From Pseudomonadota bacterium (lineage in GTDB: Bacteria; Myxococcota_A; Polyangia; Polyangiales; Polyangiaceae), in NCBI GenBank assembly GCA_023402175.1, contig JAEXCN010000578.1, forward strand, positions 1 through 64,000: 64,000 nt of DNA, given 5' to 3'. A program made the position numbers and the translations under genes. Numbering within the stretch: the stretch's first letter is position 1; the number at the start of each line of letters is the position of its first letter. This document shows, piece by piece, positions 52,808 to 61,056 of this stretch. Under the pieces are notes generated by a model. That model did no database searches. It saw nothing but the letters and a program-made list of their open reading frames with translations, and was not told the origin of the DNA.

Positions 52808-54190
52808 TCACGGATCGGTAACGCGGCCCATGAAGAGGACGAGGCCGGACTGCTTCTCGATGATGAAGAAGAGAAACGGGTGGTCGGCCTTGAACTCGGC
52901 GATCTTCGGAGGCCCTCCCATCCCGCGCGCGCTCATGACGACGGCCGTCGCGGCGGCCGCCTCGGTGCCTTTTTCGTCGACCTTCACGAACGCCTTGTGG
53001 AACGCATCGTCGATCGCGAGGCGTTCGTCCGGATCCGGCGGGTCCGCCATGCCGGTGAAGTCCGCCTTCGCCTTGTCGAACGCGACCGGCATCCCCATCG
53101 CCTCGAGCTCCGTGCGCAGCGATACGGAAGAGGAGGGGCTCGCCTCGAAGCGTGGGAACGACACGTTCACGGACTGATTGACGAGCGCTCGTCGCCACGA
53201 GTCGATCGCCGCCGTCGACAGCGTCCTCTCGAGCGACGCGAGACCATCGACCTTGTTGGGGAGCGCGACGAGCAGCGAGCCGCTGCCGCCCTTGTACGGC
53301 AGCTCGAGGACCTTGGTGCCGCCGACCTCGGCATAACCGAGCTCGTGCACCTGCTGCATCATGGGCACCTTCTTCGTCGTCGATGCGCTCGTCGAGAAAG
53401 GTTGGTCTTGCGTCCGTGCAGGATCGAAGGGGTGCTCCCAGTTTCCGAGGAAGTAGATCGCGTTGACGAGGACGAGGCGCGTGAGCGGCTTGATGGAGCT
53501 CGGCGGAAGGAGCTCCTTGATGCGCTTTTCGGTCCGATCCTCGACCCACGCGTTGATGCGCTCGCGTGAGGGCTCCGGTGCCGATTTGAAATCGACCTGC
53601 TCGAGCGGGGCTCCGAACGCGGCGCGCGTCTGATCGAGGTAGGTCTGCTTGAAGGTGTACGTCTTCTCGCCGAAGAGCTGGTTTGCGATCCGCAGCGTCA
53701 GCGGGCGCGTCGGATCCGAGAGCGCGCGCGAAAAAGCTCCCCACGACCGCATCACCGCGTCGGGCTCGCCGCCGAAGTGGAGGACCTTCTTCATCTGCGC
53801 AGCGGTCTCACCTCTCGCGCCGCCGTAGGTCATCGCGAACGCGATCGAGATGCTCGCCGGTGACATCGCGAAGTTGCCCGTCGCCGCCTTGCCGGCGCGC
53901 GACCAGAGCTCGAGCCCGAACGCATTCGATCCGGTGGCGAGCTGTTTCGACGTCTCGGGGCTCGGCATGGTCACGACGCTCGTGCTGGTGCTCGCGCTGG
54001 TAGGTGGATGAAGCTCGGAAGATTCAGCCGTGAGCGACGGCGACGGGGCGCTTGCAGAGGACCGAGCGCCGGCGCCGGACGACGATGTTGCTGACAATCC
54101 CGTTGTGTCGGGCGCAGCGCTCGATCTGTCACAAGCGCTCACGGCGAGCAAGGCGAGTACGGCACTGCGCGCGACGGTAGCTCGGTGCAT
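52808..54190 (-). CDS. lipid-anchored serpin
   Basis: The 460-residue protein starts at ATG 54190. Signal peptide and lipobox are LALLAVSAC, followed by a Ser/Thr/Ala-rich spacer of about 65 residues. A complete serpin domain follows (NAFGLELWSR, NFAMSPASISIAFAMTYGGA, LVLVNAIYFLGNWEHPF, ELPYKGGSGSLLVALP, ADHPFLFFIIEKQSG). The reactive loop has an inhibitory hinge (EKGTEAAAAT). Counting from it places Arg about 422 at P1 (VVMSARGM), suggesting inhibition of trypsin-like proteases. Serpins work by a suicide conformational change. Bacterial, membrane-held serpins are uncommon. Confidence 0.9.
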   Translation of the reverse strand: MHRATVARSAVLALLAVSACDRSSAAPDTTGLSATSSSGAGARSSASAPSPSLTAESSELHPPTSASTSTSVVTMPSPETSKQLATGSNAFGLELWSRAGKAATGNFAMSPASISIAFAMTYGGARGETAAQMKKVLHFGGEPDAVMRSWGAFSRALSDPTRPLTLRIANQLFGEKTYTFKQTYLDQTRAAFGAPLEQVDFKSAPEPSRERINAWVEDRTEKRIKELLPPSSIKPLTRLVLVNAIYFLGNWEHPFDPARTQDQPFSTSASTTKKVPMMQQVHELGYAEVGGTKVLELPYKGGSGSLLVALPNKVDGLASLERTLSTAAIDSWRRALVNQSVNVSFPRFEASPSSSVSLRTELEAMGMPVAFDKAKADFTGMADPPDPDERLAIDDAFHKAFVKVDEKGTEAAAATAVVMSARGMGGPPKIAEFKADHPFLFFIIEKQSGLVLFMGRVTDP

Positions 54191-54236
54191 GCCCGCCAGA
54201 GTACGCGCAAGGAGCTCCAGGCGGGCGAGTGTTCGC

Positions 54237-55853
54237 TCAGCGGAACCGCATGCAGCGGCCGCCCGTGTAGGCGCCCTTCGCTTCGGGCCGCGTGAGCCGA
54301 GGGATCGTCTCGCCCTTCATCAGCTTCACGTTCAGGTCGGAGCGCGAGCTGCCGTAGCCGATACCGCGGTACTTGAGCGCGAAGGAGCCAGTGAACGCTC
54401 CGCCGTTCATGTCGAGCGCCGCTTCGTTCAAGTTGCCGTGGAGGTCCATCCACGGCTCGTCGTTCGGATTGATGCGAATGGCGTCGACGGCTTTGCCGTT
54501 CGCTTGGGTGGCGAGGCTCGCCCGACCCGGTGCGGAGATCTGCCAGGCCTTGTCGTGGGTCTGCCCCCCGAGGTCCGGGTAGTGGTAGTTGTGCTCGTTG
54601 AGCGGGCTGTTCGCGACGGGCAGCGCGTCGCCCGCGTCGAACGTTGCGTTGATGAGCGAGACGGGGGCGCAGCGTCCGCCGGTCTGCACCGTGTTGGTGA
54701 AGACGTTGTTGAGGAGCTCGCCGTGGTTGTCGTATTGCGTCCCGCAACCCGAGACGTTGCCGAGCTTCGGCGGCGCCTCGGTGATGTAGTCGAGCACCTC
54801 GTCGGTCGCGAGCTGTCCTCCGTCCCACGCGCAGAACGCGGCGAGCATCGCGTTGGTGATGCAGTTCATCGACTTCACGTCGAGGACGTCCTTCCCCACG
54901 ATCGGCTTGCCCGCGTAGTCGACGCCGTCGGCGCGCGGCAGCTGTCCATCGCGGTTCAAGACGTCTGCCGGGTACCAGAACGTCGGGAACCCGAACGTGC
55001 CGTCCCAGGTCGCGCAGTTCATACCGTGGAGATCGACATAGACCTCCGAGCCGAACTGGTAGTTGATGCCGAGGCGTCGGACCTGATCGGTCGGAGGCGG
55101 AAGGACGACGCCGGGGCCTGCGCCGTAGCCTTCGTCTTCGGGCCGCGGGTCGCCGAGGAGCCTGCGCGCGATCGTGATCTCGCCGCCCTCGTAGTCGCTC
55201 GGGAGGAACGAGCTCCACGCGTCGTCCCAGATCTGCGGGCGATTCTCCGCGATCCATCCTTTCACGTCGGGCACGCCGCCGTTCGCTTCCGCGAGCTGCT
55301 CGATCCACGCGCGGATGCGGCCGGCGGTGATCTCGTACTTGTCGAGGTACACGGTCTTGCCCGGATGCGCCGGATCGGTGAAGCCCGGGACCGGAAGCGA
55401 GCGGCAGCAGCTCTCGTGATTGGCGCCGGGCTGATCGACCTCGCCTTCGCCGCACGTGTCACCGCCGAGGTGCGTCTTGCAGCTCGGCGCCGAGATGCAC
55501 TTCTTGGCGTAGCTGCAGGCGACCTCGCAGTCGCTGTCGACGTTGCACGTCTTTCCTTCGACGCACCTCGGAGCTTCCGGCCCGCCGCAATCGACGTCGG
55601 TCTCATTGCCGTTCTTGACGCCGTCGTTGGCCGTCGGGCCGCCTCCACCGGGGCCCGGCTTCGAGCCGCCCGAGCTGCCGACATTCGAGCAGCTCGCACC
55701 GGAGCAGGATCCACAGTCGCCATCACCGTTCGTGCAGACGCCGGTGTTCCCGGAGATGTCGGTCGACGCGTCACCCTTCGTCGAACAGCCGGACAAGAGT
55801 GCCACGGCGAAAGCTACGGCTAACGTCCTAGCGACGACTTCATTGCGGACCAC
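54237..55853 (-). CDS. formylglycine-generating-enzyme-like (SUMF1-fold) lipoprotein
   Basis: The 538-residue protein starts at GTG 55853, behind GAGGAGG. The lipobox is VALLSGCS. A Gly/Ser/Pro spacer and a Cys-rich region follow (GNETDVDCGG, CNVDSDCEVACSYAKKC). The C-terminal 380 residues have the FGE/SUMF1 fold (VYLDKYEITAGRIRAWIEQ, AAFCAWDGGQLATDEVLDY, PWMDLHGNLNEAALDM, GRCMRFR). True FGEs use a Cys pair to make formylglycine; that pair was not located with confidence. It may be a binding or structural relative, like many secreted myxobacterial members. Confidence 0.75.
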   Translation of the reverse strand: MVRNEVVARTLAVAFAVALLSGCSTKGDASTDISGNTGVCTNGDGDCGSCSGASCSNVGSSGGSKPGPGGGGPTANDGVKNGNETDVDCGGPEAPRCVEGKTCNVDSDCEVACSYAKKCISAPSCKTHLGGDTCGEGEVDQPGANHESCCRSLPVPGFTDPAHPGKTVYLDKYEITAGRIRAWIEQLAEANGGVPDVKGWIAENRPQIWDDAWSSFLPSDYEGGEITIARRLLGDPRPEDEGYGAGPGVVLPPPTDQVRRLGINYQFGSEVYVDLHGMNCATWDGTFGFPTFWYPADVLNRDGQLPRADGVDYAGKPIVGKDVLDVKSMNCITNAMLAAFCAWDGGQLATDEVLDYITEAPPKLGNVSGCGTQYDNHGELLNNVFTNTVQTGGRCAPVSLINATFDAGDALPVANSPLNEHNYHYPDLGGQTHDKAWQISAPGRASLATQANGKAVDAIRINPNDEPWMDLHGNLNEAALDMNGGAFTGSFALKYRGIGYGSSRSDLNVKLMKGETIPRLTRPEAKGAYTGGRCMRFR

Positions 55854-56319
55854 GGAGGCCTCCTCTTCACATCAACACATCAACCGGCGACATCGCCCTA
55901 AGCCGCCCCGCCTCGTTGCGGGACAACCCCCTCCGTGCAAGTTCGGTACATACGCTTGACGTACGCCCGGGGCATGCGAGCTCGAGCATTGCGGAATCGC
56001 AGGCACGCGCGCTTCGGAGCCATCGGCGGGCACCGACAAGTCCTGCATTTTCACGCGCGAGCTCTCGTTCGGCCTACCGGACGTGCGACGGCCGAATGGC
56101 GTTCACGGGCGCGTTAGCGCGAGCGTACTTCCGCGTGGCCGGACGCCTCAACGCGCATACGCGTGACGGCGCACCCTCGGCGCAGCGTCCCGCCGGATGG
56201 CAGAAGAACGATCGCATCGCGCGCCACGCCAGCGGGCATGGACTCTCCGCCGCTCTCGTGCGTCCGCGGCGCGTGCTCTCACTCGAACCGAAGCCGAAGT
56301 CGTGACATCGTGCCCGGCC
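55854..56319. other. gene-free stretch
   Basis: No convincing gene. Frames on both strands are short and Arg-rich, and the long minus frame across 56074-57315 is a shadow of the hydratase gene. The region should contain promoters for the FGE-like and hydratase genes. Confidence 0.45.
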
Positions 56320-57090
56320 ATGTCGAACGAGCTCGTTCTCCAGGAGCGCCATGGAAACGCCGTCCTCCTCACGCTCAATCAAGGTGCACGACGCAACGTG
56401 CTCTCTGCCGCCCTCGTCGATGCCGTCGCCGCGGCGTACGACGCGATGGAGGCGGATGCGGGCGTCAATGCCGTCGTCCTGACCGGCGCGGCGCCGGCGT
56501 TCTGCGCGGGCGCCGAGCTCTCCGTCCTCCGCGCTGCGGCAGAGGGCAACTTCGATCTCGTCAGAAAGGTCTACGACGGGTTCCTCCGCGTCTTGCGGTC
56601 GCCGCTTCCCACGATCGCCGCCGTGAACGGTCCCGCCGTCGGCGCTGGCTTCAATCTTACGCTCGCGTGTGACATCCGGCTCGCTGGAAAGAGCGCCGTG
56701 TTCGACACGCGGTTCGCGAAGCTTCGCCTCCATCCCGGCGGTGGCCATGCGTGGCTGCTCGCGCGCGCGGTGGGTCAGCAGCGAGCGATGCTCGCCACCG
56801 CCTTCGGCGAGGTATGGGACGCCGAGCAGGCGAAGAACGCCGGCCTCGTCGCCTCGGTGCACGAGGACGATCGGCTCGTCGAGGCCGCGCTCGCGATCGC
56901 GCGACGGATGGACGGTCAGGAGCCGGCGTTCACGCGGAGGCTCGTCGATACGGTTCGACGTGCCCTCGTGACCGAGACCCACGAACAGGCGCTCGCGCAC
57001 GAGACGGAGGCGCAGGCCTGGTCGACGACGCGGCCCGCGTTCCTCGAAGGGCTCGAAGCGATGGAGAAGAAGATCGCGCGGCCGAAGTGA
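56320..57090 (+). CDS. enoyl-CoA hydratase/isomerase family protein
   Basis: This is about 256 residues from ATG 56320; the open frame to 56197 adds only Arg-rich sequence. It has the crotonase fold with an oxyanion-hole pair in AFCAGAELSVLRAA and AVNGPAVGAGFNLTLACDIRLA. The later segment RFAKLRLHPGGGHAWLLAR replaces the Glu positions that catalyse hydration in standard hydratases. The precise reaction is therefore uncertain (isomerase, hydrolase or dehalogenase-type crotonase). It may act in fatty-acid or ring breakdown. Confidence 0.8.
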   Translation: MSNELVLQERHGNAVLLTLNQGARRNVLSAALVDAVAAAYDAMEADAGVNAVVLTGAAPAFCAGAELSVLRAAAEGNFDLVRKVYDGFLRVLRSPLPTIAAVNGPAVGAGFNLTLACDIRLAGKSAVFDTRFAKLRLHPGGGHAWLLARAVGQQRAMLATAFGEVWDAEQAKNAGLVASVHEDDRLVEAALAIARRMDGQEPAFTRRLVDTVRRALVTETHEQALAHETEAQAWSTTRPAFLEGLEAMEKKIARPK

Positions 57091-57104
57091 GGCGGGCGGG
57101 GAGG

Positions 57105-57185
57105 TGAAGTAGGGCTTCGGCGAGCGTGAGCTGACGTAGGGCTTCGGCGAGCGTGAGCTGAAGTAGGGCTTCAGCGAGCGTGGTG
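57105..57185. repeat. three tandem copies of a 27-bp unit
   Basis: Units begin at 57105, 57132 and 57159 and match tgaagtagggcttcggcgag-cgtgagc with one to four changes. The array lies 15 bases after the hydratase stop, between convergent genes (57090 and 57198). Each unit contains gaag-tagg-gcttc, a potential small hairpin. Three copies are too few for a CRISPR, and there are no spacers. Confidence 0.7.
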
Positions 57186-57197
57186 CTGACACGTTGG

Positions 57198-58100
57198 TCA
57201 GCTCGGTTCGCCCAACGCCCCCATCCAGTCGGCGATGGCCCGCCCGATCTCGTCCGGCGAATCTTCCTGGACGAAATGGATCCCCGCGACCGTCACCTCG
57301 GTCTGCGCCGGCCAACCGCGGACGAAGTCGAGGTTCGCGTCGACGGCGAGGATCCCACCGGGCTCGCCTCTCACGAACAGCTTGGGCACATTGCTCGACG
57401 CCAGCCAGTCTGCGTAGGCGGCCACGATCGCAGCCACGTCGGCGGGCTCACCGTCGACGGGAATCTCGCGCGGCCATGTCAGCGTCGGCCGCCGCCCCTC
57501 ACCAGGCTCGGCGAAGGGCCGTCGGTACTTCGCCATTTCCTCGACGGAGAGGGGGCGCAGGATCGCCTCCGGTAGCATCCGCTCCACGAAGAGGTTGTCT
57601 CGCAGGATCATCGTCTCGCCGCCTTCGGAGCGCAGCGCCTGCAAAAGGGGACGCAAGCCCGGTCCCATCTTGTCCCAGTGGTCCCAGCTCTGCGGGCGGA
57701 CGATCGCCTCCATGAATGCGATGGCCTTCACGGCCTTTCGGTGGCGGTTGGCCCAGTCGAAGCCGAGGGCCGAGCCCCAGTCATGGACGACGAAGGTGAC
57801 GCGGTCGTGTACGTCCAGGGCCTCGAGCAGGGCGTCGAGGTAGCGGCGGTGCTCGACGAAGCGATACGAGCCGGGGCCACTGTCGGGCAGCTTGTCGGAG
57901 TCGCCCATGCCGATCAGGTCTGGGACGATGCAGCGGCCTCGTGGCCGCAGGTACGGCAACACGTTGCGCCAGAGATACGACGACGTTGGATTGCCGTGCA
58001 AAAGTACGATGGGGTCGCCCTCGCCCGTCTCCACGTACGCCATCTCGCTGCCGAGGACCCGGCGCCGCTGCTTCAGGTACGGAAATGCCGTCGAGATCAT
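57198..58100 (-). CDS. haloalkane dehalogenase
   Basis: The 300-residue protein starts at ATG 58100, with GGAGGAG upstream. The catalytic residues of subfamily II are visible: Asn 37 (HGNPTSSYLWRN), nucleophile Asp 107 and Trp 108 (VVHDWGSALGFDWA), Glu 131 (AFMEAIVRP) and His about 275 (AGIHFVQEDSPDEIG). The two halide-stabilising residues (Asn, Trp) are present. The enzyme replaces a halogen on an alkane with a hydroxyl. There is no signal peptide. It is divergent from a haloacid dehalogenase gene, 121 bases away. Confidence 0.88.
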   Translation of the reverse strand: MISTAFPYLKQRRRVLGSEMAYVETGEGDPIVLLHGNPTSSYLWRNVLPYLRPRGRCIVPDLIGMGDSDKLPDSGPGSYRFVEHRRYLDALLEALDVHDRVTFVVHDWGSALGFDWANRHRKAVKAIAFMEAIVRPQSWDHWDKMGPGLRPLLQALRSEGGETMILRDNLFVERMLPEAILRPLSVEEMAKYRRPFAEPGEGRRPTLTWPREIPVDGEPADVAAIVAAYADWLASSNVPKLFVRGEPGGILAVDANLDFVRGWPAQTEVTVAGIHFVQEDSPDEIGRAIADWMGALGEPS

Positions 58101-58221
58101 GTCGGCTTCTCCTCCATCCGTTGTCGACGCCGAATCTATCCATCCGCGACGCTCTCTGCCGAGCCAATGTGTCCGGCGCGTGGCTTGCTCCGAGTCGATC
58201 GTCCCTTTCGCGGGGCCGACA

Positions 58222-58911
58222 ATGCCGCTCACCGCACAGCGCCAGCGCGTGATCGTCTTCGACGTCAACGAAACGCTCCTCGACATCACCGTGCTCGAGC
58301 CCCTGTTCGAGCTTCTGTTCGGGGATCGGCGAGTGATGCGTCGATGGTTCGCGGAGCTCGTCCTCTATTCGGAGGCATTCACGCTGAGCGAACAGTACGT
58401 CAACTTCGTCGACATTGGCGTCGCCGTATTGAAGATGCTGGCCTCGATCCATGCTGTGCGCTCGAGCGCGGGCGACGAGGGGAACCTCGCTGATGCGATG
58501 CGACGGTTGCCTCCTCATCGGGACGTCGAACCGGCGCTGGCGATGCTCAGCGCCGCGGGCTTCAGGTTGGTGACGCTCACGAACTCTGCGCCTTGTGGCG
58601 GCAAGAGTGCGCTCGACGACGCCGGGCTCGGTCGTCGCTTCGAGCGACAATTCTCGGTCGACACCGTGAGGCGGTTCAAGCCGGCACCGGAGACCTACGA
58701 GCTCGTGGCAAGGGAGCTCGGCGTCGAAACGGCAATGCTCAGGCTTGTCGCCGCCCACCCTTGGGATGCGCTCGGCGCGATGGCAGCAGGCTGCGCAGCG
58801 GCGCTGGTCACGCGTCCGGGGAACGCGGTGCTTCCCGTCGGCCCGCAGCCGGACATTGTCGGGCCCGACCTTGTGACCGTAGCCGAGAAAATCGTCGCCG
58901 ACGATTCATGA
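58222..58911 (+). CDS. haloacid dehalogenase type II
   Basis: The 229-residue protein starts at ATG 58222. The HAD nucleophile Asp 14 lies in VIVFDVNETLLD, the Ser/Thr motif in VTLTNSAP, the Lys in VRRFKPAPETYELV and the acidic motif region in AHPWDALGAMAAG. These are features of L-2-haloacid dehalogenases, which hydrolyse 2-haloacids to hydroxyacids. Beside a haloalkane dehalogenase on the opposite strand it forms a plausible two-step route. The Cap domain is helical (LFELLFGDRRVMRRWF). A general phosphatase remains an alternative. Confidence 0.85.
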   Translation: MPLTAQRQRVIVFDVNETLLDITVLEPLFELLFGDRRVMRRWFAELVLYSEAFTLSEQYVNFVDIGVAVLKMLASIHAVRSSAGDEGNLADAMRRLPPHRDVEPALAMLSAAGFRLVTLTNSAPCGGKSALDDAGLGRRFERQFSVDTVRRFKPAPETYELVARELGVETAMLRLVAAHPWDALGAMAAGCAAALVTRPGNAVLPVGPQPDIVGPDLVTVAEKIVADDS

Positions 58912-58953
58912 GCTCACCGCGCGCGGCCGAAGTGAGCAACGACGCGCCGGCGA

Positions 58954-59186
58954 TCACGGAGGGGCGGGCGGCTCCGGCTTTGGCTTCTCGAACACGATGG
59001 GCTCTCTTGTCGGCTCTGCCTCGTTCGTGGACGAGTCGTCGGCCTCGTTCAACCCCTGCTTGAGCTCTTGATGCCTTGGCCGAGCCCGTTGCCGATGTTC
59101 GCGACGCGTCCGGATCCGAAGAGCAGCAGCGTGACGATGGTGATGACGATGAGCTCTAACGGCCCGAGATTCGGTACGACGATCAT
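58954..59186 (-). pseudogene. tatA: tatA-like gene with a one-base frameshift
   Basis: From ATG 59186 the frame reads MIVVPNLGPLELIVITIVTL, LLFGSGRVANIGNGLGQGIKS, a typical TatA helix and amphipathic segment, then stops at 59049. In the next frame LKQGLNEADDSSTNEAEPTRE continues to a stop at 58954 with the acidic, Pro-rich tail that TatA has. The two parts join at about 59060-59068 (agctcaag), where one T seems to be missing compared with a normal SFKQG. It is a broken tatA, a sequencing error or a programmed shift. TatA forms the twin-arginine export pore. Confidence 0.75.
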
Positions 59187-59657
59187 TCTCCGCGGGTTCA
59201 GTTCAGAGCGCTCGCCCTGGAAGCAGAAAAGGAACAGCCATCCCGAGCTCGGCGTTCTTTCAGCTCCGCGATGACCGCCACATGAACGCGAACTCGGCCG
59301 CGGTCCCGGGCTCGGAGTGAAGGCTCGCTCACGAGGCGTCGAGGCCGACGTGCGAGGCAACTTCGCTCGAGCGTGAGGTATGGCGACAGTGCCTGCTCAT
59401 GACCTGCAACGAACCCGAGCGCGGTGACGCGTCGGCTCGCCGGTTCAACCCCTTCGCTGCGCGCCCTAGCGGGGCGGGAACAAAAGCCGAACGGCAGCGC
59501 AGCAGGCCCACATTCGAGGTCGTTGCAGGGCCCCGCTCGAAATCAGCACGTTTCCCGCTTCCGTTCGAGCGCGACGTCCCTCTCTGGCGCGGAGGAATGC
59601 CGCTCGCCGGGCTGTGGTCGCCGAAGTGCAGAACTGGTGATGAGGAGGTAACTCATC
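59187..59657. other. gene-free stretch
   Basis: No gene recognised. Short frames are basic and overlap one another. An AGGAGGT site at the right end serves the lipoprotein that follows. Confidence 0.45.
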
Positions 59658-60038
59658 ATGCTCGACACCTCGAATCGTCTATTGCCATTGATCGCTCTTG
59701 GTACCGGCCTTGTGCTCGGCGGCTGCGCCGCGTCGACGGAGGAGGAGGCCACGGATGACACCAGCGCCGCTCTTCAGGAGAGTGCGGACACCGCGAACAC
59801 CGCGGAGAATACGGACACACCCGACGAGAACGTTCAGTCCACGAGTCAGGCTCAAATGATCGGCTTTGGTGGCGCCGGCTTTGGCGGCGCCGGCCTCGGA
59901 GGCCTCGGCTGGGGAGGTATGGGCTGGGGAGGCGCCGGCTGGGGCGGCGCCGGCTTTGGCGGCGCCGGTCTCGGAGGCCTCGGCTGGGGAGGTATGGGCT
60001 GGGGAGGTCCCGGTTTCGGCTGGGGCGGCTGGTGGTGA
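59658..60038 (+). CDS. Gly/Trp-rich repeat lipoprotein
   Basis: The 126-residue protein starts at ATG 59658, preceded by GAGGAGGT. The signal ends in LVLGGCA, with a lipidated Cys near 23. A short acidic Glu/Asp/Thr region (residues 25-65) leads to a low-complexity tail of GFGGAG, GLGGLG and GWGGMG units. A block of about 23 residues appears twice (WGGAGFGGAGLGGLG..). It ends in GFGWGGWW. Such tails can form stiff fibrils or adhesive layers. No family recognised. Confidence 0.7.
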   Translation: MLDTSNRLLPLIALGTGLVLGGCAASTEEEATDDTSAALQESADTANTAENTDTPDENVQSTSQAQMIGFGGAGFGGAGLGGLGWGGMGWGGAGWGGAGFGGAGLGGLGWGGMGWGGPGFGWGGWW

Positions 60039-60117
60039 TGCCAGCGCCGTAGCACCTGGAAGCCCACCGCGCGCGCCATGAGGAGGGATTGGGGCGCGCG
60101 CGGTGGGGTCCTTGCCG

Positions 60118-60337
60118 ATGCGCGTGGACGTGCAACTCGCGGCCGCGATCGCGCATTCGGCTCTCCTCGAGGTCGAGGACCTCCTCGAGATGCACGCCAC
60201 GCAGCTCGAGGTCTTCGGCGGCGCTACGGGGCTCCGCGATCGGGCTGCTCGAGTCCGCGGTCGCCCAACCGGACTACTTTCCGCCACCGCGATGGGCACG
60301 AAACGGCAATCCATCGGCGCGACCAGCTGCAGGTTGA
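60118..60337 (+). pseudogene. remnant of a Doc/Fic-type toxin
   Basis: From ATG 60118 one frame reads HSALLEVEDLLEMHATQLEV then FGGATGLRDR. After about 60236 the other frame gives GLLESAVAQPDYFPPPRWAR. Joined, this is the N-terminal pattern of death-on-curing toxins (VLxIHxxxIExFGGxxGLRDxGLLESAxAxP). Two bases seem lost in gatcgggctg. The catalytic HPFxxGNKR that should follow is absent, and no antitoxin gene is seen. It is therefore a decayed fragment. Confidence 0.6.
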
Positions 60338-60430
60338 GAGTGAGATCTCGCGCTGGCGTCTCGCATGAGAACTACGCGACTACGTCGCCGAGACACGGAA
60401 GGTGAACGAGCCGTCCGTGAAGTTCTCGCG

Positions 60431-60838
60431 TCAGTTTGGTGGTCCCTGGCAGACGTAGCTTTTGGGCCCATTGGCGCCATCGAGCCCGAAACATTCCTGC
60501 TTTGGTGGGCACGTCAGAAGTGAACAAGGGTCGCCAGCGACGCAATGGCCCTGACGAACATCCGGAATCGAGCCACCGTAGTACACGCATCGTTCACCGT
60601 CACCGCACGTTGAATAGTCCTCGCACGGCTTTCCCAGGCGCGATCTATCCAGGACGGCTTGGCGAGCCGGAGCGGCTGCGTCGTAACATCCGGCCGCGTC
60701 AGATTCGGTCGATATCGCAGCGTCAGGTTGATCGCAGACCAAAGGCGCGGACCCGGCGTCAGTTGGAGTCGGCGATTTGTCGTCGGCGCAAGCCGCCTGC
60801 GCAATGCCGAGCGCGACGAGGAGGAAACGCGTTTTCAA
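60431..60838 (-). CDS. small Cys-rich lipoprotein
   Basis: The 135-residue protein starts at TTG 60838, with GGAG upstream. Signal and lipobox are LVALGIAQAACAD, with a lipidated Cys near 17. The remainder carries about ten Cys (CDQPDAA, CYDAAAP, CEDYSTCGDGERC, CVAGDPCSLLTCPPKQEC), probably disulfide-bonded. It is similar in style to the Cys-rich N-terminal parts of the larger lipoproteins here. Function unknown. Confidence 0.65.
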   Translation of the reverse strand: MKTRFLLVALGIAQAACADDKSPTPTDAGSAPLVCDQPDAAISTESDAAGCYDAAAPARQAVLDRSRLGKPCEDYSTCGDGERCVYYGGSIPDVRQGHCVAGDPCSLLTCPPKQECFGLDGANGPKSYVCQGPPN

Positions 60839-61056
60839 TGTCGTACTCCGTTGACCAGGTCTGGATGTTGCCCCAAGTCAACTGTCATGGCTCGCCCTGT
60901 TCGATCCGTCGTGTCGCTGCTCGTGTGATCCCACGTCTACGTCAATTCGGTCGGCCCGATCTTGCTCCTGTCGCGAGTCAGACCTCGTGCGGCGCTGCGT
61001 GCTCGATGGTCACACTAATCGATCTTGGCCGCGAGATCCGCACGCGCGCTGGGCGA

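Noticed and set aside
57105..57185. Possible CRISPR array
   Set aside because: Only three head-to-tail copies, no spacers and no cas genes in the window.
56074..57315. Minus-strand frame of 413 codons over the hydratase
   Set aside because: It reads repeated SPKPYFSSR from the tandem array and Arg-rich sequence elsewhere; the plus-strand crotonase is clear.
59852..60079. Minus-strand Pro-rich frame (PPQPxPPQPxP)
   Set aside because: It is the antisense reading of the Gly-rich lipoprotein gene, which has a signal peptide and a strong ribosome binding site.
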